Source: Pseudomonas rubra
GTDB taxonomy: Bacteria; Pseudomonadota; Gammaproteobacteria; Pseudomonadales; Pseudomonadaceae
Direction of reading: 5' to 3'
Assembly (NCBI RefSeq): GCF_028656935.1
Contig: NZ_JAMDGZ010000001.1
Coordinates: 62,001 to 126,000 of the forward strand
DNA: 64,000 nucleotides
The translations under genes were made by a program, and so were the position numbers. Positions 53,690-64,000 of the stretch are shown here, one piece after another. The notes under the pieces are model-generated. The model was not told where the DNA came from and searched no databases. It saw nothing but the letters and a program-made list of their open reading frames with translations. Numbering within the stretch: the first letter of the stretch is position 1; each line of letters opens with the position of its first letter.

Positions 53690-54313
53690 ATGCGCCTGAT
53701 TCGCATGCTGTTGGTTTCCGCTATGGCCCTGTCCAGCGCTTCGGCAATTGCTGCCGATGCCGATGCGGCACGCCTGACCCAGTTGCTGGACAAGTCCAGG
53801 ACCATCAGCGCCAATTTCTCCCAACTGACCCTTGATGGCACCGGCACCCAGCTGCAGGAAACCACCGGGCAGATGGCCGTGCAGCGCCCGGGCCTGTTCT
53901 ACTGGCACACCGATGCGCCACAGGAGCAGGTGGTGGTGTCGGACGGCAAGAACGTCACCCTGTGGGACCCGGACCTGGAACAGGCTACGATCAAGAAACT
54001 TGACCAGCGCCTGACCGAAACCCCGGCACTGCTGCTGTCCGGTGATGTCTCGAAGATTAGCCAGAGCTTCGACATCACCTCCAAGGAGCAGGGCGAGGTC
54101 ATGGATTTCGTGCTCAAGCCGAAAACCAAGGACACCCTGTTCGACTCGCTGCGCCTGTCGTTCCGTCGTGGCCTGGTCAATGACATGCAACTGATCGACA
54201 GCGTTGGCCAGCGCACCAACATCCTGTTCACCGGGGTCAAGGCCAATGAAAATATCCCGGCGAGCAAATTCAAGTTCGACATCCCCAAGGGTGCGGATGT
54301 CATCTCCGAGTAA
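53690..54313 (+). CDS. lolA: Outer-membrane lipoprotein carrier protein LolA
   Basis: 207 residues with a signal peptide (about 1-22, ending SAIA). LolA carries lipoproteins from LolCDE across the periplasm to LolB. The family pattern is clear: [40 protein letters not shown] and the late hydrophobic closure. GAGGA lies eight bases before the ATG. It lies 63 bp after ftsK and 18 bp before rarA. Confidence 0.95.
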   Translation: MRLIRMLLVSAMALSSASAIAADADAARLTQLLDKSRTISANFSQLTLDGTGTQLQETTGQMAVQRPGLFYWHTDAPQEQVVVSDGKNVTLWDPDLEQATIKKLDQRLTETPALLLSGDVSKISQSFDITSKEQGEVMDFVLKPKTKDTLFDSLRLSFRRGLVNDMQLIDSVGQRTNILFTGVKANENIPASKFKFDIPKGADVISE

Positions 54314-54331
54314 GAGGTAGTAGCGCCGCCC

Positions 54332-57326
<2,995 letters not shown>

Positions 57327-58718
57327 ATGGAATTCCTGCCGCTGTTCCACAAACTGCGCGGCAGCCGTGTGCTGATCGTCGGCGGAGGCGAGATTGCCCT
57401 GCGCAAATCGCGTCTGCTGGCCGATGCCGGAGCTGTACTGCGGGTAGTGGCGCCTGAGATCGACGCGCAACTGGCCGAGCTTACCCGGCACAGCGGTGGT
57501 GAACTCCTCGACCGTGGTTACCAGCCTGGCGACCTCGACGGTTGCCAGCTGATCATTGCCGCCACCGACGACCAGGCGCTCAACGCCCAGGTCTCGGCAG
57601 ATGCCCAACATCGCTGCGTACCGGTCAATGTGGTCGATGCACCGGCGCTGTGCTCGGTGATCTTCCCGGCTATTGTCGACCGCTCGCCGCTGGTGGTTGC
57701 GGTGTCCAGCGGCGGCGATGCGCCGGTGCTGGCGCGGCTGATCCGGGCCAAGCTTGAAACCTGGATCCCTGCCGCCTATGGCGAGCTGGCCGGGCTGGGT
57801 GCGCGTTTTCGGCACAAGGTCAAGGCGCTGTACCCGGACGTCAATCAGCGTCGCGGCTTCTGGGAAGATGTCTTCCAGGGCCCGATCGCCGAGCGGCAAC
57901 TGGCCGGGCAGGGCGCCGAAGCCGAGCGTCTGCTGCAAGCCAAGATCGACGGTGCCAGCGACCAGGCGCCGGGTGAGGTGTATCTGGTCGGCGCAGGCCC
58001 CGGTGACCCGGACCTGCTGACCTTCCGCGCCTTGCGCCTGATGCAGCAGGCCGACGTGGTGCTCTACGATCGCCTGGTCGCCCCGGCGATCATCGAGTTG
58101 TGCCGGCGTGATGCCGAGCGCATCTACGTCGGCAAGCGCCGCGCCGACCACGCCGTACCGCAAGCGCAGATCAACCAGCAACTGGTCGATCTGGCGCGTC
58201 AGGGCAAGCGTGTGTTGCGTCTCAAAGGTGGCGATCCGTTCATCTTTGGCCGTGGTGGCGAAGAAATCGAAGAGCTGGCAGCCCAGGGCATTCCGTTCCA
58301 GGTGGTGCCGGGGATCACCGCGGCCAGTGGTTGCTCGGCCTATGCCGGCATTCCGCTGACTCACCGTGACTACGCCCAGTCGGTACGTTTCGTCACCGGC
58401 CACCTCAAGGACGGTACTAGCGACCTGCCTTGGCATGACCTGGTGGCGCCAGCACAGACCCTGGTGTTCTACATGGGCCTGGTAGGCTTGCCGACCATCT
58501 GTGCCGAGCTGATTCGCCACGGGCGGGCAGCGGATACCCCGGCGGCGCTGGTTCAGCAGGGCACCACGCCGAATCAGCGGGTGTTTACCGGCACCTTGGC
58601 CGACTTGCCGAAACTTGTGGCCGAGCATGAAGTGCATGCGCCGACCCTGGTGATCGTTGGTGAAGTGGTGCAGCTTCGCGAGAAGCTGGCCTGGTTCGAA
58701 GGCGCCCAGCAGTCGTAA
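57327..58718 (+). CDS. cysG: Siroheme synthase CysG (fused dehydrogenase/ferrochelatase and SUMT)
   Basis: 463 residues. The N-terminal part (about 1-150) is the NAD-dependent precorrin-2 dehydrogenase/ferrochelatase with [16 protein letters not shown] and [11 protein letters not shown]. The C-terminal part (about 215-463) is uroporphyrinogen-III methyltransferase, with [20 protein letters not shown] and [17 protein letters not shown]. It makes siroheme for sulfite and nitrite reductases. It begins directly after the serS stop. A REP pair follows it. Confidence 0.97.
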   Translation: MEFLPLFHKLRGSRVLIVGGGEIALRKSRLLADAGAVLRVVAPEIDAQLAELTRHSGGELLDRGYQPGDLDGCQLIIAATDDQALNAQVSADAQHRCVPVNVVDAPALCSVIFPAIVDRSPLVVAVSSGGDAPVLARLIRAKLETWIPAAYGELAGLGARFRHKVKALYPDVNQRRGFWEDVFQGPIAERQLAGQGAEAERLLQAKIDGASDQAPGEVYLVGAGPGDPDLLTFRALRLMQQADVVLYDRLVAPAIIELCRRDAERIYVGKRRADHAVPQAQINQQLVDLARQGKRVLRLKGGDPFIFGRGGEEIEELAAQGIPFQVVPGITAASGCSAYAGIPLTHRDYAQSVRFVTGHLKDGTSDLPWHDLVAPAQTLVFYMGLVGLPTICAELIRHGRAADTPAALVQQGTTPNQRVFTGTLADLPKLVAEHEVHAPTLVIVGEVVQLREKLAWFEGAQQS

Positions 58719-58721
58719 CCG

Positions 58722-58780
58722 CATCGCGGGGCAAGCCCGCTCCTACACAATCTCTGTAGGAGCGGGCTTGCCCCGCGATG
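58722..58780. repeat. REP pair, GCGGGGCAAGCCCG family
   Basis: CATCGCGGGGCAAGCCCGCT and its inverse flank a 13-base centre between the converging cysG and glutathionyl-hydroquinone reductase genes, four bases after the cysG stop. Confidence 0.88.
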
Positions 58781-58789
58781 AATCCACCT

Positions 58790-59758
58790 CTATTCCCCGG
58801 CCTTATGCCAAATCCCCCGCCCCAACAACCGCTCCCGATCGTGCCCCAGCGCAAAATCCTGCCACGGTCCCCTGGGCACGATCCCGTTCGGGTTGATGGT
58901 CTTGTGGCTCATGTAGTAATGCTTCTGGATATGCTCGAAGTTCACCGTCTCGGCGATCCCCGGCCACTGGTATAGCTCCCGTAGCCAGTTGGACAGGTGC
59001 GGATAATCGGCAATACGCCGCAGGTTGCACTTGAAGTGCCCGTGGTACACCGCATCGAAGCGAATCAGCGTGGTGAACAGGCGCCAGTCGGATTCGGTCA
59101 GGTATTCCCCGGCAAGATACCGCTGGGTACCAAGCAAGCGCTCCAGATGATCCAGTTCGGCAAACACCTCATCAAACGCCTGCTCATAAGCCGCCTGCGA
59201 GGTGGCAAAGCCTGCCCGGTATACACCATTGTTGATTGCCGGATAGATCCGCTCGTTAAGCGTCTCGATCTGCTTGCGCAAGGGTTCTGGATACAGGTCC
59301 AGGCGATTGCCGGTCAGGCCGTCAAACGCGGAGTTGAAGATACGGATGATCTCTGCCGACTCGTTGTTGATGATGCGCTGCTCTTTTTTATCCCACAGCA
59401 CTGGCACCGTGACCCGGCCGCTGTAGTGCGGATCGTCGCGGGTGTAGCGCTGGTGCAGGAAGTCCAAGTGGTCGAGCTTGTCGCCGCTTGAGCCGTTGCT
59501 TGGGTCGAAGGTCCAGCCGTGCTCGCCCATCAGCCAGCTGACCACCGATACGTCGATGAGCTGCTCCAGGCCCTTAAGCTTGCGCAAGATCAGGGTGCGG
59601 TGGGCCCAGGGGCAGGCCAGCGAGACATACAGGTGGTAGCGTCCGGGTTCGGCTGCGGGCAGGGCGTTGCGCCGTTGTGCGCTTTCGCGCTGGAAGGCGC
59701 CGTCTTTGCTGCTTGCATACCACTGGTCATGCCAGCGTCCGTCGATCAACAGGCCCAT
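58790..59758 (-). CDS. yqjG: Glutathionyl-hydroquinone reductase (YqjG/PcpF family)
   Basis: 322 residues of the Xi-class glutathione transferases. The catalytic cysteine is Cys49 in SLACPWAHRTLIL. The N-terminal thioredoxin-like domain includes VPVLWDKKEQRIINNESAEI, followed by the helical domain with LTESDWRLFTTLIRFDAVY and the family's C-terminal MSHKTINPNGIVPRGP. It reduces glutathionylated hydroquinones back to hydroquinones using glutathione, in quinone detoxification or aromatic catabolism. It appears monocistronic. Confidence 0.93.
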   Translation of the reverse strand: MGLLIDGRWHDQWYASSKDGAFQRESAQRRNALPAAEPGRYHLYVSLACPWAHRTLILRKLKGLEQLIDVSVVSWLMGEHGWTFDPSNGSSGDKLDHLDFLHQRYTRDDPHYSGRVTVPVLWDKKEQRIINNESAEIIRIFNSAFDGLTGNRLDLYPEPLRKQIETLNERIYPAINNGVYRAGFATSQAAYEQAFDEVFAELDHLERLLGTQRYLAGEYLTESDWRLFTTLIRFDAVYHGHFKCNLRRIADYPHLSNWLRELYQWPGIAETVNFEHIQKHYYMSHKTINPNGIVPRGPWQDFALGHDRERLLGRGIWHKAGE

Positions 59759-59859
59759 GCTGCGCTCCTTGGCGATTCATTCTGATATAGAACCCAGTGT
59801 ACGGAGCTGGGTTCGAACGAATAGCGCAAAGTCCGGGCCTGTTTGATCGGCTTGTTCGA

Positions 59860-60852
59860 TCAGTTGCGTTGGTCCCAGTAGCGCTGGGCCAGGGCGAAGG
59901 CATCTTCACGGGCGTGCCCCAGGCCGCGCAAGGCCAGGGCCATGGTCGCCACCACGGCCAGTTCGCCATAGCTGTTGTGTTCATCACCGCACCATACGGC
60001 CAGCAATTGCTCGGGTTCAAGGCTCGCCGGTTTGACGTGACGCTGGGCGGCCAGGGCAGGCCATTCTTCATCCCAATCGATGCCGCCAGCGGTGCCATAC
60101 AGGTGGCTGCTGGTGTCCGGGTTGATCTCTATCTCGCCGCCATCGCCCTTGACCACGATCGCGGTATCGCCGAGCAGGCGGCTGGCCTCGCGGTGCACGG
60201 CCTGGTAGCCGGGGTGGAAGATGCTCTGCAGGCCGCAGCGGGCATTGAGCGGGTTGAGCACCCGGGCCAGGGAATGAATCGGTGAGCGCAAGCCCAGGGT
60301 GTTGCGCAGGTCGATCATGCGTTGCAGGCGCGGTGCCCAGTCCTGCAGCGGGGCAAAGGCCAGCTTGTGGCTGTCCAGGGCCTCTGCGACAGCGTTCCAG
60401 TCCCGGCACAGAGGAATGTTCAGCACCTCCAGCACCTGCTCGCTGTACAGGCGCCCGGCCGTGTGCGCGCCGCCGCCGTGCAGCAGGATACGCACGCCAT
60501 TGGCTGCCAGGCACTTGGCGGCCAGCAGGTACCAGGGCAGGTGGCGTTTCTTGCCGGCGTAGCTCGGCCAGTCCAGGTCTACCGCGATCGGCGGCGCTTG
60601 CAGGCGCTGGCGCAGGGCTTCGGTGAAGCCGGCCAGTTCTTCAGGGCTTTCTTCCTTGTGTCGCAACAGCATCAGGAAGGCGCCCAGTTGGGTCTCTTCG
60701 ACCTTGCCATCGAGCAGCATGCCCATGGCCTCACGGGCTTCCTCGCGGCTCAGGCCACGGGCACCGCGCTTGCCTTTACCAAGGATGCGCACGAACTGGG
60801 CAAACGGGTGTTCGGCGGGGGTTTCGGTGATCAGCGGGCGGTGGTCGGTCAT
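59860..60852 (-). CDS. ybiB: YbiB-like protein (TrpD2 family, phosphoribosyltransferase fold)
   Basis: 330 residues similar to anthranilate phosphoribosyltransferase but of the TrpD2/YbiB branch: FAQFVRILGKGKRGARGLSR, PWYLLAAKCLAANGVRILLH and GDTAIVVKGDGGEIEINPD. E. coli YbiB is reported to bind nucleic acids rather than to make tryptophan; it is LexA-controlled there. Here it is the last gene of the tus operon, its start overlapping the tusE stop by four bases, which hints at a link to tRNA thiolation. Function is inference. Confidence 0.85.
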   Translation of the reverse strand: MTDHRPLITETPAEHPFAQFVRILGKGKRGARGLSREEAREAMGMLLDGKVEETQLGAFLMLLRHKEESPEELAGFTEALRQRLQAPPIAVDLDWPSYAGKKRHLPWYLLAAKCLAANGVRILLHGGGAHTAGRLYSEQVLEVLNIPLCRDWNAVAEALDSHKLAFAPLQDWAPRLQRMIDLRNTLGLRSPIHSLARVLNPLNARCGLQSIFHPGYQAVHREASRLLGDTAIVVKGDGGEIEINPDTSSHLYGTAGGIDWDEEWPALAAQRHVKPASLEPEQLLAVWCGDEHNSYGELAVVATMALALRGLGHAREDAFALAQRYWDQRN

Positions 60853-61184
60853 ATGCAGTTGGTCGGCTTTGGCAGGCCCGCAAGTTTCGCGGCGAGTTTG
60901 GCAGGGGTGCCCTTGAACAGGCGGTTCAGGTGCAAGCTGTTGCCTTTGTCCGCGCCCAGTTTTAGCGCGGTGTACTTGATCAGTGGGCGGGTGGCCGGCG
61001 ACAGCTCGAACTCCTGGTAAAAGGCGCGCAACAACGTCAGCACTTCCCAGTGTTCGGCCGTCAGCTCGAGGTTTTCATGGGCGGCGAGGGCGCTGGCGAC
61101 CTCTTCGGACCAATCAGCGAGCTCAACCAGGTAGCCGTCTTTATCCAGGGCGATGCTGCGCTCGCCGACAGTCAGGGTGCTCAT
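60849..61184 (-). CDS. tusE: TusE, sulfurtransferase DsrC-family
   Basis: 111 residues of the DsrC family. The conserved cysteine is penultimate (LPKPTNCI), on the flexible C-terminal arm. TusE accepts persulfide from TusBCD and gives it to MnmA for s2U34 of tRNA; mnmA is in this window at 34065. It overlaps tusB by four bases on one side and ybiB on the other. Confidence 0.95.
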   Translation of the reverse strand: MSTLTVGERSIALDKDGYLVELADWSEEVASALAAHENLELTAEHWEVLTLLRAFYQEFELSPATRPLIKYTALKLGADKGNSLHLNRLFKGTPAKLAAKLAGLPKPTNCI

Positions 61185-61480
61185 AGCCAGCTGTTGACCT
61201 TGTCGTAATGCAACGACAGTTCGACGAACGCCGGGTAATCGATGGCCTGACCCAGGTCGCTTATGGCAATGGCGCGGGCTTGCAGGTCTTCGTCCAGGGC
61301 GAACAGGCGCCCGTCCAGCTGGCTGGCCTGCAGGCTGCGCAGCGGTTCGCTGCCGGGCTGCAGGGCATACACCGCATCACCACACAGCAGCAGGCCGTCC
61401 GCCTGGCCCAGCAGGCGCAGGCAACTGCTCAGGCGGTTGTCGCCGAACGGCGAGTGGGAAATCACGTGCAGGGTGCTCAT
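61181..61480 (-). CDS. tusB: TusB, DsrH-family sulfur relay protein
   Basis: 99 residues, MSTLHVISHSPFGDNRLSSC, then LLGQADGLLLCGDAVYAL. TusB joins TusC and TusD in a heterohexamer that moves sulfur from TusA to TusE. Start and stop overlap its neighbours (tusC by one base, tusE by four). Confidence 0.92.
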   Translation of the reverse strand: MSTLHVISHSPFGDNRLSSCLRLLGQADGLLLCGDAVYALQPGSEPLRSLQASQLDGRLFALDEDLQARAIAISDLGQAIDYPAFVELSLHYDKVNSWL

Positions 61481-61839
61481 CAGAGGGTTACCACCTGGTC
61501 GAAACGGTCGATCAACGCCGACAGCGCGGCGTCATCCAGCACCTGAACCGGCAGGCTCAGCGTGTCGGCGGCAAGCCCGCGCTCGCGCAGGCTGCTGCTG
61601 GCGGCGAACAGCTCCTCGACACCAAACATCGGCAGTGCCTGCAAGTTGGCCGCAAGGTTCTTCTGCTGCACCTGTGCCGGTTGTTGGCCCGGAGCGAGTT
61701 GAAACACGCCGTCATCGAGAAACAGCATGGCCAACGGCAAATCGAAAGCACCGCCGGCCAGGGCGATATCCAGCGCCTCGCGGGCGGACGGCCCGGCCCA
61801 GGGTGCCTGGCGGCTGATAATCAGCAAAGACTTGGCCAT
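61480..61839 (-). CDS. tusC: TusC, DsrF-family sulfur relay protein
   Basis: 119 residues from ATG 61839, with GGAGG eight bases upstream. The DsrF pattern is visible: MAKSLLIISRQAPWAGPSAR, then LDIALAGGAFDLPLAMLFLD and PMFGVEELFAASSSL. It is a structural partner in the TusBCD complex. It begins one base after the tusD stop. Confidence 0.92.
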   Translation of the reverse strand: MAKSLLIISRQAPWAGPSAREALDIALAGGAFDLPLAMLFLDDGVFQLAPGQQPAQVQQKNLAANLQALPMFGVEELFAASSSLRERGLAADTLSLPVQVLDDAALSALIDRFDQVVTL

Positions 61840-61840
61840 C

Positions 61841-62233
61841 TCAATCGCCTCCAAAGCACATCAGCCGGTCGGCAACTTGCGCCGCTTCATGCAACTGGCC
61901 AAGCCCGGACAGCTCCCAGGGCGCCGGCAGATTGACCGCCGGGCGCTGATAGCGCTGGGCTTCCTCGGCATTGAGCACACCGCGACGCAGGGCGGCGGCG
62001 ATGCACACCACCGCATCGAGCTGCTCGGCGCTGACGAACGCGCGCCACTCGGCGGGCAGGTCCAGCTCATCCTGGGGCGCCACGACATTGCCCGAGGCGC
62101 TGTGCACACCGTCCTGATAGAAAAACAGCCGGACAATCTCATGCCCGCCGGCCAGCGCCGCCTGGGCAAAGCGCAAGGCGCGGCGCGAGGAGGGCGCATG
62201 GGCCGGAGAGAAAACCGCAATGGCGAACTTCAT
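61841..62233 (-). CDS. tusD: TusD, DsrE-family sulfurtransferase
   Basis: 130 residues from ATG 62233. The active cysteine is Cys77 in DAVVCIAAALRRGVL, in the position of E. coli Cys78. It accepts sulfur from TusA and is the first gene of the tusDCBE-ybiB operon. A terminator that ends the upstream permease transcript lies about 40 bp before it. Confidence 0.95.
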   Translation of the reverse strand: MKFAIAVFSPAHAPSSRRALRFAQAALAGGHEIVRLFFYQDGVHSASGNVVAPQDELDLPAEWRAFVSAEQLDAVVCIAAALRRGVLNAEEAQRYQRPAVNLPAPWELSGLGQLHEAAQVADRLMCFGGD

Positions 62234-62271
62234 GGAAGGCTCTTTCAGCAAATCTGCGGGCATGATAAAGC

Positions 62272-62298
62272 AAAAAGCCCGCTCCTTGTGGGGCGGGC
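62272..62298 (-). terminator. Terminator between xanthine permease and tus operon
   Basis: On the minus strand GCCCGCCCC-ACAA-GGAGCGGGC (one G-U pair) is followed by TTTTTG. It should end the permease transcript before tusD. Confidence 0.75.
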
Positions 62299-62413
62299 GA
62301 TTACGTGTGGGCCGTCAAGTGCACGCCGAAAGATTTGCTCTCTCGACACGCGCTCTCGCCTTGCACCAAGGCTGACAACGCCGCTCTCACAGGCCATGGC
62401 ACGTTGCAACAAA

Positions 62414-62436
62414 TGTGGGAGCCGGCCTTGCCGGCG
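62414..62436. repeat. Single REP-like unit, GCCGGCCTTGCCGGC variant
   Basis: TGTGGGAGCCGGCCTTGCCGGC is a third variant of the REP core (CTTGCC flanked by inverse GC arms) in the 224-bp gap between terminator and permease. No opposing copy is seen. The remainder of 62299-62522 holds nothing I can name. Confidence 0.6.
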
Positions 62437-62522
62437 ATGCGCCGCGCGGGCGGCGCTCGATCTCAAGAGCGCAATAAGCCTTGCGGCATACACCTGGCGC
62501 TGCGATTAGGGCCGCCTCAACC

Positions 62523-63902
62523 TCAATCCGTTTCTTTAGGCTCCGGCAAGAACCAGTTCAGCACCAGGGCACAAATCCCCCCGGTCGCCACCCCCGACTC
62601 CAGCACATTACGCAGCGCCGACGGCATATGCGCGAGGAACTCCGGCACCTGCGCCACTCCCAGGCCCAGGGCCAGCGATACTGCAATGATCAGCAGTGCA
62701 CGGCGGTCCAGGCTGATGCTGGCGAGGATATTGATCCCCGAAGCCGCCACCGCACCGAACATCACCATCGCCGCGCCACCGAGCACCGGCTCCGGCACCG
62801 CCTGGATCACCCCGGCCACGCTCGGGAACAGGCCAAGGATCACCAGCATCGCGGCAATCCACACACCGATATGGCGGCTGGCAATCCCGGTCAGCTGAAT
62901 CACGCCATTGTTCTGGGCGAAAATCGAGCTGGGGAAGGTATTGAACACCCCGGCCAGCAGCGAGTTGGCACCGTTCACCAGCACGCCGCCCTTGATCCGC
63001 TGCATCCACAGCGGGCCCTCCACCGGCTGGCGTGAGACTTTACTGGTGGCGGTGACATCACCAATGGCTTCCAGCGAAGTCACCAGGTAGATCACCAGCA
63101 TCGGAATAAACAGCGCCCAGGAAAAACCCAGGCCGAAATGCAGCGGTACCGGCACCTGGAACAACGCCGCTTCATGCATGCCAGTGAAGTTCAGGCGGCC
63201 CAGGTAGCCAGCCAGGGCATAACCCACGGCCAGGGCGATGACGATGGCGCAACTGCGCATCCACACCACCGGAATACGGTTGAGGATTACGATGATCGCC
63301 AACACCACGCCCGACAGCAGCAGGTTCTCGCCATTGGCGAAGGTGCCGTTGCCCATCGCCGCAAAGCCGCCGCCCATGCTGATCAGGCCGACTTTGATCA
63401 GGGTCAGGCCGATCATCAGCACGACGATACCGGTCACCAGCGGAGTGATCAGGCGTTTGACGAACGGCAGGATGCGCGAAATGCCCATCTCCACGAACGA
63501 ACCGGCAATCACCACCCCGAAAATCGCCGCCATCACGCCCTCAACGGGCGTGCCTTGCTTGACCATCAGCGCGCCACCGGCGATCAACGGCCCGACAAAG
63601 TTGAAGCTGGTGCCCTGGACAATCAACAGCCCGGCGCCAAAAGGCCCGAAGCGGCGGCACTGGACGAAGGTAGCGATCCCGGAGATCACCAGCGACATCG
63701 ACACGATCAGGTTGGTATCACGGGCCGACACCCCCAGCGCCTGGCAAATCAGCAGGCCAGGGGTGACGATCGGCACAATGATCGCAAGCAGATGCTGCAA
63801 TGCCGCCAACATGGCAATCAACGGCCGCGGGCGGTCTTCAAGGCCAAGGACCAGTTCATTGGCCTGCGCGGGTGCGCCAGGTCCTTGCTCGATTGAACTC
63901 AT
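62523..63902 (-). CDS. NCS2-family xanthine/uracil permease
   Basis: 459 residues, about 14 membrane segments. The NCS2/NAT motif appears as QNNGVIQLTGIASRHIG, closest to E. coli XanP/XanQ, and the helix-8 motif as LVTSLEAIGDVTATSKVSRQ, with the conserved glutamate of nucleobase transporters. Proton-coupled import of xanthine (or uric acid) is the best guess. It ends with the terminator at 62272. The remaining 98 bp upstream hold no clear gene. Confidence 0.88.
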   Translation of the reverse strand: MSSIEQGPGAPAQANELVLGLEDRPRPLIAMLAALQHLLAIIVPIVTPGLLICQALGVSARDTNLIVSMSLVISGIATFVQCRRFGPFGAGLLIVQGTSFNFVGPLIAGGALMVKQGTPVEGVMAAIFGVVIAGSFVEMGISRILPFVKRLITPLVTGIVVLMIGLTLIKVGLISMGGGFAAMGNGTFANGENLLLSGVVLAIIVILNRIPVVWMRSCAIVIALAVGYALAGYLGRLNFTGMHEAALFQVPVPLHFGLGFSWALFIPMLVIYLVTSLEAIGDVTATSKVSRQPVEGPLWMQRIKGGVLVNGANSLLAGVFNTFPSSIFAQNNGVIQLTGIASRHIGVWIAAMLVILGLFPSVAGVIQAVPEPVLGGAAMVMFGAVAASGINILASISLDRRALLIIAVSLALGLGVAQVPEFLAHMPSALRNVLESGVATGGICALVLNWFLPEPKETD

Positions 63903-64000
63903 GGGAGTGCTGCCCCGGAAGAAAAAAGGAGCGCATTCTACGGGCCCGCACGGGTTTGGGGTAGTGCAACAGGGCGATCAGGTGCGCAGATCTTGTTCAT

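Noticed and set aside
59807..59850. TTGATCGGC...GATCAG sequence before the glutathionyl-hydroquinone reductase gene as an Anr site
   Set aside because: The half-sites are wrongly spaced for TTGAT-N4-ATCAA.
63941..64000. A minus-strand ATG at the window edge opening a 19-residue peptide
   Set aside because: It stops at once at TAG; it could equally be the tail of a frame entering from outside. No support.

Overview
The window is a stretch of a high-GC, fluorescent-group Pseudomonas chromosome (closest in feel to P. putida). This rests on recognisable proteins and their order: a 13-gene nuo operon with fused NuoCD, then yhhN, aceA, roxA, purB, hflD, mnmA, nudJ, idh/icd, cspD/clpS/clpA, infA, bpt, aat, ftsK, lolA, rarA, crcB, serS, cysG and the tusDCBE genes. 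To my knowledge that is the conserved core order around nuo and icd in pseudomonads. Two families of Pseudomonas-type REP palindromes punctuate the gaps between genes.

Layout. 1-2,000: a partial gene end, a possible frameshifted remnant, an orphan Mor-type phage activator, a small membrane protein and a small winged-helix regulator. 2,200-9,140: a PvdQ-type acylase with a PvdS-like promoter, the tRNA hydroxylation protein TrhP (YegQ) under a perfect Anr/Fnr dyad, an AI-2E-family transporter and a TonB-dependent receptor. 9,346-11,339: a HTH-only LuxR regulator and a compact remnant of a P2-like phage (head-completion gpL, holin, CI-type repressor, a 56-codon ORF, and an Ogr-type late activator that has lost one zinc cysteine). 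11,400-26,359: respiratory complex I on the minus strand, preceded by an AT-rich control region with a sigma70-like promoter and a good Fur-box match. 26,718-35,700: YhhN, isocitrate lyase, a secretin-N-like exported protein, an acetyltransferase, the uL16 hydroxylase RoxA, PurB, HflD, MnmA and NudJ. 35,772-41,761: an accessory insertion holding a giant LRR-NEL (bacterial E3 ubiquitin ligase) protein and a divergent cystathionine gamma-synthase-type PLP enzyme. 41,834-45,730: two unrelated NADP isocitrate dehydrogenases (monomeric Idh, dimeric Icd) transcribed divergently from a shared control region. 45,792-63,902: proteolysis (ClpS/ClpA, with Bpt and Aat supplying N-degrons), translation initiation, division/segregation (FtsK), LolA, RarA, CrcB, SerS, CysG, a glutathionyl-hydroquinone reductase, YbiB, the Tus sulfur relay and a xanthine permease.

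How the genes connect. Several act on tRNA wobble uridine: TusBCD-TusE passes sulfur to MnmA (s2U34), and TrhP makes ho5U34. AceA, Idh and Icd form the isocitrate branch point; the aceA and idh/icd control regions share a 17-bp motif with one mismatch, not described in anything I know. Oxygen or iron cues appear at three places: an Anr dyad before trhP, an Anr dyad between idh and icd, and a Fur-like box before nuoA. ClpS-ClpA, Bpt and Aat form a full N-end-rule set within 5 kb.

The most novel items are the 1,560-residue NEL-type E3 ligase protein with no secretion system near it, the degenerate yet transcriptionally organised mini-prophage, and the shared motif and Anr dyads around isocitrate metabolism. 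No tRNA, rRNA, CRISPR array or insertion sequence was recognised.
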